Below, in pieces: positions 10,821 to 24,088 of a DNA stretch of 64,000 nucleotides (its first letter is position 1; each line of letters opens with the position of its first letter). Origin of the DNA: Luzula sylvatica (lineage: Eukaryota; Streptophyta; Magnoliopsida; Poales; Juncaceae); the NCBI GenBank assembly GCA_946800325.1, contig OX326957.1, forward strand, positions 20,647,007-20,711,006, written 5' to 3'. The translations under genes were made by a program, and so were the position numbers. The notes under the pieces were generated by a model. The model was not told the origin of the DNA, did not search any database, and saw only the letters and a program-made list of their open reading frames with translations.

Positions 10821-12804
10821 TAACTACATAACTTTTCACCAAATTACACAAACACTAAGAAAGTTTGTTTTTCGATTCAAAACAAGATTTTAACGCTTTG
10901 AGGAGTTTAAATAACGTGTTTTGAGATCATTTGTATCGTATCTTTTACTACATAAGTTTTCACCAAATTTCACAAACACTAAGAAAGTTTGTTTTTCGAT
11001 TCAAAACAAGATTTTAACGCTTTGTGGAGTTCAAATAACGTGTTTTGAGTTCATTTGTATCGTATGTTTTACTGCATAACTTTTCACCAAATTTCACAAA
11101 CACTAAGAAAGTTTGTTTTTCGATTCAAAACAAGATTTTAACGCTTTGTGGAGTTCAAATAACGTGTTTTGAGATCATTTGTATCGTATCTTTTACTACA
11201 TAACTTTTCACCAAATTTCACAAACACTAAGTAAGTTTATTTTTCGATTCAAAACAAGATGTTAACGTTTTGAGGAGTTCAAATAACGTGTTTTGAGATC
11301 ATTTGTATCGTATCTTTTACAACATAACTTTTCACCAAATTTCACAAACACTAAGTATGTTTGTTTTTCGATTCAAAACAAGATTTTAACGCTTTGTGGA
11401 GTTTAAATAACGTGTTTTGAGATCATTTGTATCGTATCTTTTACTACATAACTTTTCACCAAATTTCACAAACACTAAGAAAGTTTGTTTTTCGATTCAA
11501 AACAAGATTTTAACGCTTTGTGGAGTTCAAATAACGTGTTTTGAGTTCATTTGTATCGTATCTTTTACTACATAACTTTTCACCAAATTTCACAAACACT
11601 AAGAAAGTTTGTTTTTCGATTCAAAACAAGATTTTAACGCTTTGTGGAGTTCAAATAACGTGTTTTGAGATCATTTGTATCGTATCTTTTACTACATAAC
11701 TTTTCACCAAATTTCACAAACACTAAGTAAGTTTGTTTTTCGATTCAAAACAAGATTTTAACGCTTTGTGGAGTTCAAATAACGTGTTTTGAGTTCATTT
11801 GTATCGTATCGTTTACTACATAACTTTTCACCAAATTTCACAAACACTAAGAAAGTTTGTTTTTCGATTCAGAACAAGATTTTAACGCTTTGTGGAGTTC
11901 CAATAACGTGTTTTGAGTTCATTTGTATCGTACCTTTTACTGCATAACTTTTCACCAAATTTCACAAACACTAAGAAAGTTTATTTTTCGATTCAAAACA
12001 AGATTTTAACGCTCTTTGGAGTTTAAATAACGTGTTTTGAGATCATTTGTATCGTATCTTTTACTACATAACTTTTCACCAAATTTCACAAACACTAAGT
12101 AAGTTTATTTTTCGATTCAAAACAAGATTTTAACGTTTTGAGGAGTTCAAATAACGTATTTTGAGATCATTTATATCGTATCTTTTACTACATAACTTTT
12201 CACCAAATTTCACAAACACTAAGAAAGTTTGTTTTTCGATTCAAAACAAGATTTTAACGCTTTGTGGAGTTCAAATAACGTGTTTTGAGTTCATTTGTAT
12301 CGTATCTTTTACTGCATAACTTTTCACCAAATTTCACAAACACTAAGAAAGTTTGTTTTTCGATTCAAAACAAGATTTTAACGCTTTGTGGAGTTCAAAT
12401 AACGTGTTTTGAGATCATTTGTATCGTATCATTTACTACATAACTTTTCACCAAATTTCACAAACACTAAGAAAGTTTGTTTTTCGATTCAAAACAAGAT
12501 TTTAACGCTTTGTGGAGTTCAAATAACGTGTTTTGAGTTCATTTGTATCGTATCTTTTACTGCATAACTTTTCACCAAATTTCACAAACACTAAGAAAGT
12601 TTGTTTTTCGATTCAAAACAAGATTTTAACGCTTTGTGGAGTTCAAATAACGTGTTTTGAGATCATTTGTATCGTATCTTTTACTACATAACTTTTCACC
12701 AAATTTCACAAACACTAAGAAAGTTTGTTTTTCGATTCAAAAGAAGATTTTAACGCTTTATGGAGTTCAAATAACGTGTTTTGAGATCATTTGTATCGTA
12801 TCTT
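10821..12804 (+). repeat. 16-monomer higher-order block, short form
   Basis: Bounded by monomers with the rare TTTAACTAC variant at 10821 and 12805. The left part (CATAAGTTTTC, TATGTTTTACTGC, GATGTTAACG, TTACAACAT) and the right part (TATCGTTTAC, CAGAAC, TACCTTTTAC, GCTCTTTGG, TATCATTTAC) match the ends of the two longer blocks that follow. It appears to be the short member of a nested series. Confidence 0.75.
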
Positions 12805-15800
12805 TAACTACATAACTTTTCACCAAATTACACAAACACTAAGAAAGTTTGTTTTTCGATTCAAAACAAGATTTTAACGCTTTGAGGAGTTTAAATAACG
12901 TGTTTTGAGATCATTTGTATCGTATCTTTTACTACATAAGTTTTCACCAAATTTCACAAACACTAAGAAAGTTTGTTTTTCGATTCAAAACAAGATTTTA
13001 ACGCTTTGTGGAGTTCAAATAACGTGTTTTGAGTTCATTTGTATCGTATGTTTTACTGCATAACTTTTCACCAAATTTCACAAACACTAAGAAAGTTTGT
13101 TTTTCGATTCAAAACAAGATTTTAACGCTTTGTGGAGTTCAAATAACGTGTTTTGAGATCATTTGTATCGTATCTTTTACTACATAACTTTTCACCAAAT
13201 TTCACAAACACTAAGTAAGTTTATTTTTCGATTCAAAACAAGATGTTAACGTTTTGAGGAGTTCAAATAACGTGTTTTGAGATCATTTGTATCGTATCTT
13301 TTACAACATAACTTTTCACCAAATTTCACAAACACTAAGTAAGTTTGTTCTTCGATTCAAAACAAGATTTTAACGCTTTGTGGAGTTCAAATAACGTGTT
13401 TTGAGATCATTTGTATCGTATCTTTTACTACATAACTTTTCACCAAATTTCACAAACACTAAGAAAGTTTGTTTTTCGATTCAAAACAAGATTTTAACGC
13501 TTTGTGGAGTTCAAATAACGTGTTTTGAGTTCATTTGTATCGTATCTTTTACTACATAACTTTTCACCAAATTTCACAAACACTAAGGAAGTTTGTTTTT
13601 CGATTCAAAACAAGATTTTAACGCTTTGTGGAGTTCAAATAACGTGTTTTGAGATCATTTGTATCGTATCTTTTACTACATAACTTTTCACCAAATTTCA
13701 CAAACACTAAGTAAGTTTATTTTTCGATTCAAAACAAGATTTTAACGTTTTGAGGAGTTCAAATAACGTGTTTTGAGATCATTTATATCGTATCTTTTAC
13801 TACATAACTTTTCACCAAATTTCACAAACACTAAGAAAGTTTGTTTTTCGATTCAAAACAAGATTTTAACGCTTTGTGGAGTTCAAATAACGTGTTTTGA
13901 GATCATTTGTATCGTATCTTTTACTACATAACTTTTCACCAAATTTCACAAATACTAAGGAAGTTTGTTTTTCGATTCAAAACAAGATTTTAACGCTTTG
14001 TGGAGTTCAAATAACGTGTTTTGAGATCATTTGTATCGTATCTTTTACTACATAACTTTTCACCAAATTTCACAAACACTAAGTAAGTTTGTTTTTCGAT
14101 TCAAAACAAGATTTTAACGCTTTGTGGAGGTCAAATAACGTGTTTTGAGTTCATTTGTATCGTATCTTTTACTACATAACTTTTCACCAAATTTCACAAA
14201 TACTAAGGAAGTTTGTTTTTCGATTCAAAACAAGATTTTAACGCTTTGTGGAGTTCAAATAACGTGTTTTGAGATCATTTGTATCGTATCTTTTACTACA
14301 TAACTTTTCACCAAATTTCACAAACACTAAGTAAGTTTATTTTTCGATTCAAAACAAGATTTTAACGTTTTGAGGAGTTCAAATAACGTGTTTTGAGATC
14401 ATTTATATCGTATCTTTTACTACATAACTTTTCACCAAATTTCACAAACACTAAGAAAGTTTGTTTTTCGATTCAAAACAAGATTTTAACGCTTTGAGGA
14501 GGTCAAATAACGTGTTTTGAGATCATTTGTATCTTATCTTTTACTACATAACTTTTCACCAAATTTCACAAACACTAAGAAAGTTTGTTTTTCGATTCAA
14601 AACAAGATTTTAACGCTTTGTGGAGTTCAAATAACGTGTTTTGAGATCATTTGTATCGTATCTTTTACTACATAACTTTTCACCAAATTTCACAAACACT
14701 AAGAAAGTTTGTTTTTCGATTCAAAACAAGATTTTAACGCTTTGTGGAGTTCCAATAACGTGTTTTGAGTTCATTTGTATCGTATCTTTTACTACATAAC
14801 TTTTCACCAAATTTGACAAACACTAAGTAAGTTTGTTTTTCGATTCAAAACAAGATTTTAACGCTTTGTGGAGGTCAAATAACGTGTTTTGAGTTCATTT
14901 GTATCGTATCTTTTACTACATAACTTTTCACCAAATTTCACAAATACTAAGGAAGTTTGTTTTTCGATTCAAAACAAGATTTTAACGCTTTGTGGAGTTC
15001 AAATAACGTGTTTTGAGATCATTTGTATCGTATCTTTTACTACATAACTTTTCACCAAATTTCTCAAACACTAAGTAAGTTTATTTTTCGATTCAAAACA
15101 AGATTTTAACGTTTTGAGGAGTTCAAATAACGTGTTTTGAGATCATTTGTATCGTATCTTTTACAACATAACTTTTCACCAAATTTCACAAACACTAAGT
15201 AAGTTTGTTTTTCGATTCAAAACAAGATTTTAACGCTTTGTGGAGTTCAAATAACGTGTTTTGAGATCATTTGTATCGTATCTTTTAGTACATAACTTTT
15301 CACCAAATTTCACAAACACTAAGAAAGTTTGTTTTTCGATTCAAAACAAGATTTTAACGCTTTGTGGAGTTCAAATAACGTGTTTTGAGTTCATTTGTAT
15401 CGTATCTTTTACTACATAACTTTTCACCAAATTTCACAAACACTAAGGAAGTTTGTTTTTCGATTCAAAACAAGATTTTAACGCTTTGTGGAGTTCAAAT
15501 AACGTGTTTTGAGATCATTTGTATCGTATCTTTTACTACATAACTTTTCACCAAATTTCACAAACACTAAGTAAGTTTATTTTTCGATTCAAAACAAGAT
15601 TTTAACGTTTTGAGGAGTTCAAATAACGTGTTTTGAGATCATTTATATCGTATCTTTTACTATATAACTTTTCACCAAATTTCACAAACACTAAGAAAGT
15701 TTGTTTTTCGATTCAAAACAAGATTTTAACGCTTTGTGGAGTTCAAATAACGTGTTTTGAGTTCATTTGTATCGTATGTTTTACTGCATAACTTTTCACC

Positions 15801-18260
15801 AAATTTCACAAACACTAAGAAAGTTTGTTTTTCGATCCAAAACAAGATTTTAACGCTTTGTGGAGTTCAAATAACGTGTTTTGAGATCATTTGTATCGTA
15901 TCTTTTACTACATAACTTTTCACCAAATTTCACAAACACTAAGTAAGTTTATTTTTCGATTCAAAACAAGATGTTAACGTTTTGAGGAGTTCAAATAACG
16001 TGTTTTGAGATCATTTGTATCGTATCTTTTACAACATAACTTTTCACCAAATTTCACAAACACTAAGTAAGTTTGTTTTTCGATTCAAAACAAGATTTTA
16101 ACGCTTTGTGGAGTTCAAATAACGTGTTTTGAGATCATTTGTATCGTATCTTTTACTACATAACTTTTCACCAAATTTCACAAACACTAAGAAAGTTTGT
16201 TTTTCGATTCAAAACAAGATTTTAACGCTTTGTGGAGTTCAAATAACGTGTTTTGAGTTCATTTGTATCGTATCTTTTACTACATAACTTTTCACCAAAT
16301 TTCACAAACACTAAGGAAGTTTGTTTTTCGATTCAAAACAAGATTTTAACGCTTTTTGGAGTTCAAATAACGTGTTTTGAGATCATTTGTATCGTATCTT
16401 TTACTACATAACTTTTCACCAAATTTCACAAACACTAAGTAATTTTGTTTTTCGATTCAAAACAAGATTTTAACGCTTTGTGGAGTTCAAATAACGTGTT
16501 TTGAGTTCATTTGTATCGTATCGTTTACTACCTAACTTTTCACCAAATTTCACAAACACTAAGAAAGTTTGTTTTTCGATTCAGAACAAGATTTTAACGC
16601 TTTGTGGAGTTCCAATAACGTGTTTTGAGTTCATTTGTATCGTATCTTTTACTGCATAACTTTTCACCAAATTTCACAAACACTAAGAAAGTTTGTTTTT
16701 CGATTCAAAACAAGATTTTAACGCTCTTTGGAGTTCAAATAACGTGTTTTGAGATCATTTGTATCGTATCTTTTACTACATAACTTTTCACCAAATTTCA
16801 CAAACACTAAGTAAGTTTGTTTTTCGATTCAAAACAAGATTTTAACGCTCTTTGGAGTTTAAATAACGTGTTTTGAGATCATTTGTATCGTATCTTTTAC
16901 TACATAACTTTTCACCAAATTTCACAAACACTAAGTAAGTTTATTTTTCGATTCAAAACAAGATTTTAACGCTCTTTGGAGTTCAAATAACGTGTTTTGA
17001 GTTCATTTGTATCGTATCTTTTACTGCATAACTTTTCACCAAATTTCACAAACACTAAGTAAGTTTGTTTTTCGATTCAAAACAAGATTTTAACGCTTTG
17101 TGGAGTTCAAATAACGTGTTTTGAGTTCATTTGTATCGTATCGTTTACTACATAACTTTTCACCAAATTTCACAAACACTAAGAAAGTTTGTTTTTCGAT
17201 TCAGAACAAGATTTTAACGCTTTGTGGAGTTCCAATAACGTGTTTTGAGTTCATTTGTATCGTATCGTTTACTACATAACTTTTCACCAAATTTCACAAA
17301 CACTAAGAAAGTTTGTTTTTCGATTCAGAACAAGATTTTAACGCTTTGTGGAGTTCCAATAACGTGTTTTGAGTTCATTTGTATCGTACCTTTTACTGCA
17401 TAACTTTTCACCAAATTTCACAAACACTAAGAAAGTTTATTTTTCGATTCAAAACAAGATTTTAACGCTCTTTGGAGTTTAAATAACGTGTTTTGAGATC
17501 ATTTGTATCGTATCTTTTACTACATAACTTTTCACCAAATTTCACAAACACTAAGTAAGTTTATTTTTCGATTCAAAACAAGATTTTAACGTTTTGAGGA
17601 GTTCAAATAACGTGTTTTGAGATCATTTATATCGTATCTTTTACTACATAACTTTTCACCAAATTTCACAAACACTAAGAAAGTTTGTTTTTCGATTCAA
17701 AACAAGATTTTAACGCTTTGTGGAGTTCAAATAACGTGTTTTGAGTTCATTTGTATCGTATCTTTTACTGCATAACTTTTCACCAAATTTCACAAACACT
17801 AAGAAAGTTTGTTTTTCGATTCAAAACAAGATTTTAACGCTTTGTGGAGTTCAAATAACGTGTTTTGAGATCATTTGTATCGTATCATTTACTACATAAC
17901 TTTTCACCAAATTTCACAAACACTAAGAAAGTTTGTTTTTCGATTCAAAACAAGATTTTAACGCTTTGTGGAGTTCAAATAACGTGTTTTGAGTTCATTT
18001 GTATCGTATCTTTTACTGCATAACTTTTCACCAAATTTCACAAACACTAAGAAAGTTTGTTTTTCGATTCAAAACAAGATTTTAACGCTTTGTGGAGTTC
18101 AAATAACGTGTTTTGAGATCATTTGTATCGTATCTTTTACTACATAACTTTTCACCAAATTTCACAAACACTAAGAAAGTTTGTTTTTCGATTCAAAAGA
18201 AGATTTTAACGCTTTATGGAGTTCAAATAACGTGTTTTGAGATCATTTGTATCGTATCTT
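12805..18260 (+). repeat. 44-monomer higher-order block (5,456 bp)
   Basis: Runs between TTTAACTAC monomers at 12805 and 18261, exactly 44 x 124. From 12805 to about 16400 it matches 18261 to about 21856 variant for variant, including rare TTTAGTACAT, TACTATATAAC, CGATCCAAAAC and GCTTTTTGG. From about 17260 to 18260 it matches the end of the next block at offset 5,828. The middle (about 16400-17260) has its own local repeats of GCTCTTTGG and TATCGTTTAC monomers. Confidence 0.8.
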
Positions 18261-21200
18261 TAACTACATAACTTTTCACCAAATTACACAAACACTAAGA
18301 AAGTTTGTTTTTCGATTCAAAACAAGATTTTAACGCTTTGAGGAGTTTAAATAACGTGTTTTGAGATCATTTGTATCGTATCTTTTACTACATAAGTTTT
18401 CACCAAATTTCACAAACACTAAGAAAGTTTGTTTTTCGATTCAAAACAAGATTTTAACGCTTTGTGGAGTTCAAATAACGTGTTTTGAGTTCATTTGTAT
18501 CGTATGTTTTACTGCATAACTTTTCACCAAATTTCACAAACACTAAGAAAGTTTGTTTTTCGATTCAAAACAAGATTTTAACGCTTTGTGGAGTTCAAAT
18601 AACGTGTTTTGAGATCATTTGTATCGTATCTTTTACTACATAACTTTTCACCAAATTTCACAAACACTAAGTAAGTTTATTTTTCGATTCAAAACAAGAT
18701 GTTAACGTTTTGAGGAGTTCAAATAACGTGTTTTGAGATCATTTGTATCGTATCTTTTACAACATAACTTTTCACCAAATTTCACAAACACTAAGTAAGT
18801 TTGTTTTTCGATTCAAAACAAGATTTTAACGCTTTGTGGAGTTCAAATAACGTGTTTTGAGATCATTTGTATCGTATCTTTTACTACATAACTTTTCACC
18901 AAATTTCACAAACACTAAGAAAGTTTGTTTTTCGATTCAAAACAAGATTTTAACGCTTTGTGGAGTTCAAATAACGTGTTTTGAGTTCATTTGTATCGTA
19001 TCTTTTACTACATAACTTTTCACCAAATTTCACAAACACTAAGGAAGTTTGTTTTTCGATTCAAAACAAGATTTTAACGCTTTGTGGAGTTCAAATAACG
19101 TGTTTTGAGATCATTTGTATCGTATCTTTTACTACATAACTTTTCACCAAATTTCACAAACACTAAGTAAGTTTATTTTTCGATTCAAAACAAGATTTTA
19201 ACGTTTTGAGGAGTTCAAATAACGTGTTTTGAGATCATTTATATCGTATCTTTTACTACATAACTTTTCACCAAATTTCACAAACACTAAGAAAGTTTGT
19301 TTTTCGATTCAAAACAAGATTTTAACGCTTTGTGGAGTTCAAATAACGTGTTTTGAGATCATTTGTATCGTATCTTTTACTACATAACTTTTCACCAAAT
19401 TTCACAAATACTAAGGAAGTTTGTTTTTCGATTCAAAACAAGATTTTAACGCTTTGTGGAGTTCAAATAACGTGTTTTGAGATCATTTGTATCGTATCTT
19501 TTACTACATAACTTTTCACCAAATTTCACAAACACTAAGTAAGTTTGTTTTTCGATTCAAAACAAGATTTTAACGCTTTGTGGAGGTCAAATAACGTGTT
19601 TTGAGTTCATTTGTATCGTATCTTTTACTACATAACTTTTCACCAAATTTCACAAATACTAAGGAAGTTTGTTTTTCGATTCAAAACAAGATTTTAACGC
19701 TTTGTGGAGTTCAAATAACGTGTTTTGAGATCATTTGTATCGTATCTTTTACTACATAACTTTTCACCAAATTTCACAAACACTAAGTAAGTTTATTTTT
19801 CGATTCAAAACAAGATTTTAACGTTTTGAGGAGTTCAAATAACGTGTTTTGAGATCATTTATATCGTATCTTTTACTACATAACTTTTCACCAAATTTCA
19901 CAAACACTAAGAAAGTTTGTTTTTCGATTCAAAACAAGATTTTAACGCTTTGAGGAGGTCAAATAACGTGTTTTGAGATCATTTGTATCTTATCTTTTAC
20001 TACATAACTTTTCACCAAATTTCACAAACACTAAGAAAGTTTGTTTTTCGATTCAAAACAAGATTTTAACGCTTTGTGGAGTTCAAATAACGTGTTTTGA
20101 GATCATTTGTATCGTATCTTTTACTACATAACTTTTCACCAAATTTCACAAACACTAAGAAAGTTTGTTTTTCGATTCAAAACAAGATTTTAACGCTTTG
20201 TGGAGTTCCAATAACGTGTTTTGAGTTCATTTGTATCGTATCTTTTACTACATAACTTTTCACCAAATTTGACAAACACTAAGTAAGTTTGTTTTTCGAT
20301 TCAAAACAAGATTTTAACGCTTTGTGGAGGTCAAATAACGTGTTTTGAGTTCATTTGTATCGTATCTTTTACTACATAACTTTTCACCAAATTTCACAAA
20401 TACTAAGGAAGTTTGTTTTTCGATTCAAAACAAGATTTTAACGCTTTGTGGAGTTCAAATAACGTGTTTTGAGATCATTTGTATCGTATCTTTTACTACA
20501 TAACTTTTCACCAAATTTCTCAAACACTAAGTAAGTTTATTTTTCGATTCAAAACAAGATTTTAACGTTTTGAGGAGTTCAAATAACGTGTTTTGAGATC
20601 ATTTGTATCGTATCTTTTACAACATAACTTTTCACCAAATTTCACAAACACTAAGTAAGTTTGTTTTTCGATTCAAAACAAGATTTTAACGCTTTGTGGA
20701 GTTCAAATAACGTGTTTTGAGATCATTTGTATCGTATCTTTTAGTACATAACTTTTCACCAAATTTCACAAACACTAAGAAAGTTTGTTTTTCGATTCAA
20801 AACAAGATTTTAACGCTTTGTGGAGTTCAAATAACGTGTTTTGAGTTCATTTGTATCGTATCTTTTACTACATAACTTTTCACCAAATTTCACAAACACT
20901 AAGGAAGTTTGTTTTTCGATTCAAAACAAGATTTTAACGCTTTGTGGAGTTCAAATAACGTGTTTTGAGATCATTTGTATCGTATCTTTTACTACATAAC
21001 TTTTCACCAAATTTCACAAACACTAAGTAAGTTTATTTTTCGATTCAAAACAAGATTTTAACGTTTTGAGGAGTTCAAATAACGTGTTTTGAGATCATTT
21101 ATATCGTATCTTTTACTATATAACTTTTCACCAAATTTCACAAACACTAAGAAAGTTTGTTTTTCGATTCAAAACAAGATTTTAACGCTTTGTGGAGTTC

Positions 21201-24088
21201 AAATAACGTGTTTTGAGTTCATTTGTATCGTATGTTTTACTGCATAACTTTTCACCAAATTTCACAAACACTAAGAAAGTTTGTTTTTCGATCCAAAACA
21301 AGATTTTAACGCTTTGTGGAGTTCAAATAACGTGTTTTGAGATCATTTGTATCGTATCTTTTACTACATAACTTTTCACCAAATTTCACAAACACTAAGT
21401 AAGTTTATTTTTCGATTCAAAACAAGATGTTAACGTTTTGAGGAGTTCAAATAACGTGTTTTGAGATCATTTGTATCGTATCTTTTACAACATAACTTTT
21501 CACCAAATTTCACAAACACTAAGTAAGTTTGTTTTTCGATTCAAAACAAGATTTTAACGCTTTGTGGAGTTCAAATAACGTGTTTTGAGATCATTTGTAT
21601 CGTATCTTTTACTACATAACTTTTCACCAAATTTCACAAACACTAAGAAAGTTTGTTTTTCGATTCAAAACAAGATTTTAACGCTTTGTGGAGTTCAAAT
21701 AACGTGTTTTGAGTTCATTTGTATCGTATCTTTTACTACATAACTTTTCACCAAATTTCACAAACACTAAGGAAGTTTGTTTTTCGATTCAAAACAAGAT
21801 TTTAACGCTTTTTGGAGTTCAAATAACGTGTTTTGAGATCATTTGTATTGTATCTTTTACTACATAACTTTTCACCAAATTTCACAAACACTAAGTAAGT
21901 TTATTTTTCGATTCAAAACAAGATTTTAACGTTTTGAGGAGTTCAAATAACGTGTTTTGAGATCATTTATATCGTATCTTTTACTACATAACTTTTCACC
22001 AAATTTCACAAACACTAAGAAAGTTTGTTTTTCGATTCAAAACAAGATTTTAACGCTTTGTGGAGTTCAAATAACGTGTTTTGAGATCATTTGTATCGTA
22101 TCTTTTACTACATAACTTTTCACCAAATTTCACAAATACTAAGGAAGTTTGTTTTTCGATTCAAAACAAGATTTTAACGCTTTGTGGAGTTCAAATAACG
22201 TGTTTTGAGATCATTTGTATCGTATCTTTTACTACATAACTTTTCACCAAATTTCACAAACACTAAGTAAGTTTGTTTTTCGATTCAAAACAAGATTTTA
22301 ACGCTTTGTGGAGGTCAAATAACGTGTTTTGAGTTCATTTGTATCGTATCTTTTACTACATAACTTTTCACCAAATTTCACAAATACTAAGGAAGTTTGT
22401 TTTTCGATTCAAAACAAGATTTTAACGCTTTGTGGAGTTCAAATAACGTGTTTTGAGATCATTTGTATCGTATCTTTTACTACATAACTTTTCACCAAAT
22501 TTCACAAACACTAAGTAAGTTTATTTTTCGATTCAAAACAAGATTTTAACGTTTTGAGGAGTTCAAATAACGTGTTTTGAGATCATTTATATCGTATCTT
22601 TTACTACATAACTTTTCACCAAATTTCACAAACACTAAGAAAGTTTGTTTTTCGATTCAAAACAAGATTTTAACGCTTTGAGGAGGTCAAATAACGTGTT
22701 TTGAGATCATTTGTATCTTATCTTTTACTACATAACTTTTCACCAAATTTCACAAACACTAAGAAAGTTTGTTTTTCGATTCAAAACAAGATTTTAACGC
22801 TTTGTGGAGTTCAAATAACGTGTTTTGAGATCATTTGTATCGTATCTTTTACTACATAACTTTTCACCAAATTTCACAAACACTAAGAAAGTTTGTTTTT
22901 CGATTCAAAACAAGATTTTAACGCTTTGTGGAGTTCAAATAACGTGTTTTGAGATCATTTGTATCGTATCTTTTACTACATAACTTTTCACCAAATTTCA
23001 CAAACACTAAGTAAGTTTGTTTTTCGATTCAAAACAAGATTTTAACGCTTTGTGGAGTTCAAATAACGTGTTTTGAGTTCATTTGTATCGTATCGTTTAC
23101 TACATAACTTTTCACCAAATTTCACAAACACTAAGAAAGTTTGTTTTTCGATTCAGAACAAGATTTTAACGCTTTGTGGAGTTCCAATAACGTGTTTTGA
23201 GTTCATTTGTATCGTACCTTTTACTGCATAACTTTTCACCAAATTTCACAAACACTAAGAAAGTTTATTTTTCGATTCAAAACAAGATTTTAACGCTCTT
23301 TGGAGTTTAAATAACGTGTTTTGAGATCATTTGTATCGTATCTTTTACTACATAACTTTTCACCAAATTTCACAAACACTAAGTAAGTTTATTTTTCGAT
23401 TCAAAACAAGATTTTAACGTTTTGAGGAGTTCAAATAACGTGTTTTGAGATCATTTATATCGTATCTTTTACTACATAACTTTTCACCAAATTTCACAAA
23501 CACTAAGAAAGTTTGTTTTTCGATTCAAAACAAGATTTTAACGCTTTGTGGAGTTCAAATAACGTGTTTTGAGTTCATTTGTATCGTATCTTTTACTGCA
23601 TAACTTTTCACCAAATTTCACAAACACTAAGAAAGTTTGTTTTTCGATTCAAAACAAGATTTTAACGCTTTGTGGAGTTCAAATAACGTGTTTTGAGATC
23701 ATTTGTATCGTATCATTTACTACATAACTTTTCACCAAATTTCACAAACACTAAGAAAGTTTGTTTTTCGATTCAAAACAAGATTTTAACGCTTTGTGGA
23801 GTTCAAATAACGTGTTTTGAGTTCATTTGTATCGTATCTTTTACTGCATAACTTTTCACCAAATTTCACAAACACTAAGAAAGTTTGTTTTTCGATTCAA
23901 AACAAGATTTTAACGCTTTGTGGAGTTCAAATAACGTGTTTTGAGATCATTTGTATCGTATCTTTTACTACATAACTTTTCACCAAATTTCACAAACACT
24001 AAGAAAGTTTGTTTTTCGATTCAAAATAAGATTTTAACGCTTTATGGAGTTCAAATAACGTGTTTTGAGATCATTTGTATCGTATCTT
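18261..24088 (+). repeat. 47-monomer higher-order block (5,828 bp)
   Basis: Runs between TTTAACTAC monomers at 18261 and 24089, exactly 47 x 124. It shares its first 3.6 kb with the 44-monomer block and its last 1 kb with the ends of both earlier blocks. The extra monomers at about 21880-22980 repeat the order already seen at about 19200-20200, so the block probably grew by an internal duplication. Confidence 0.8.
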
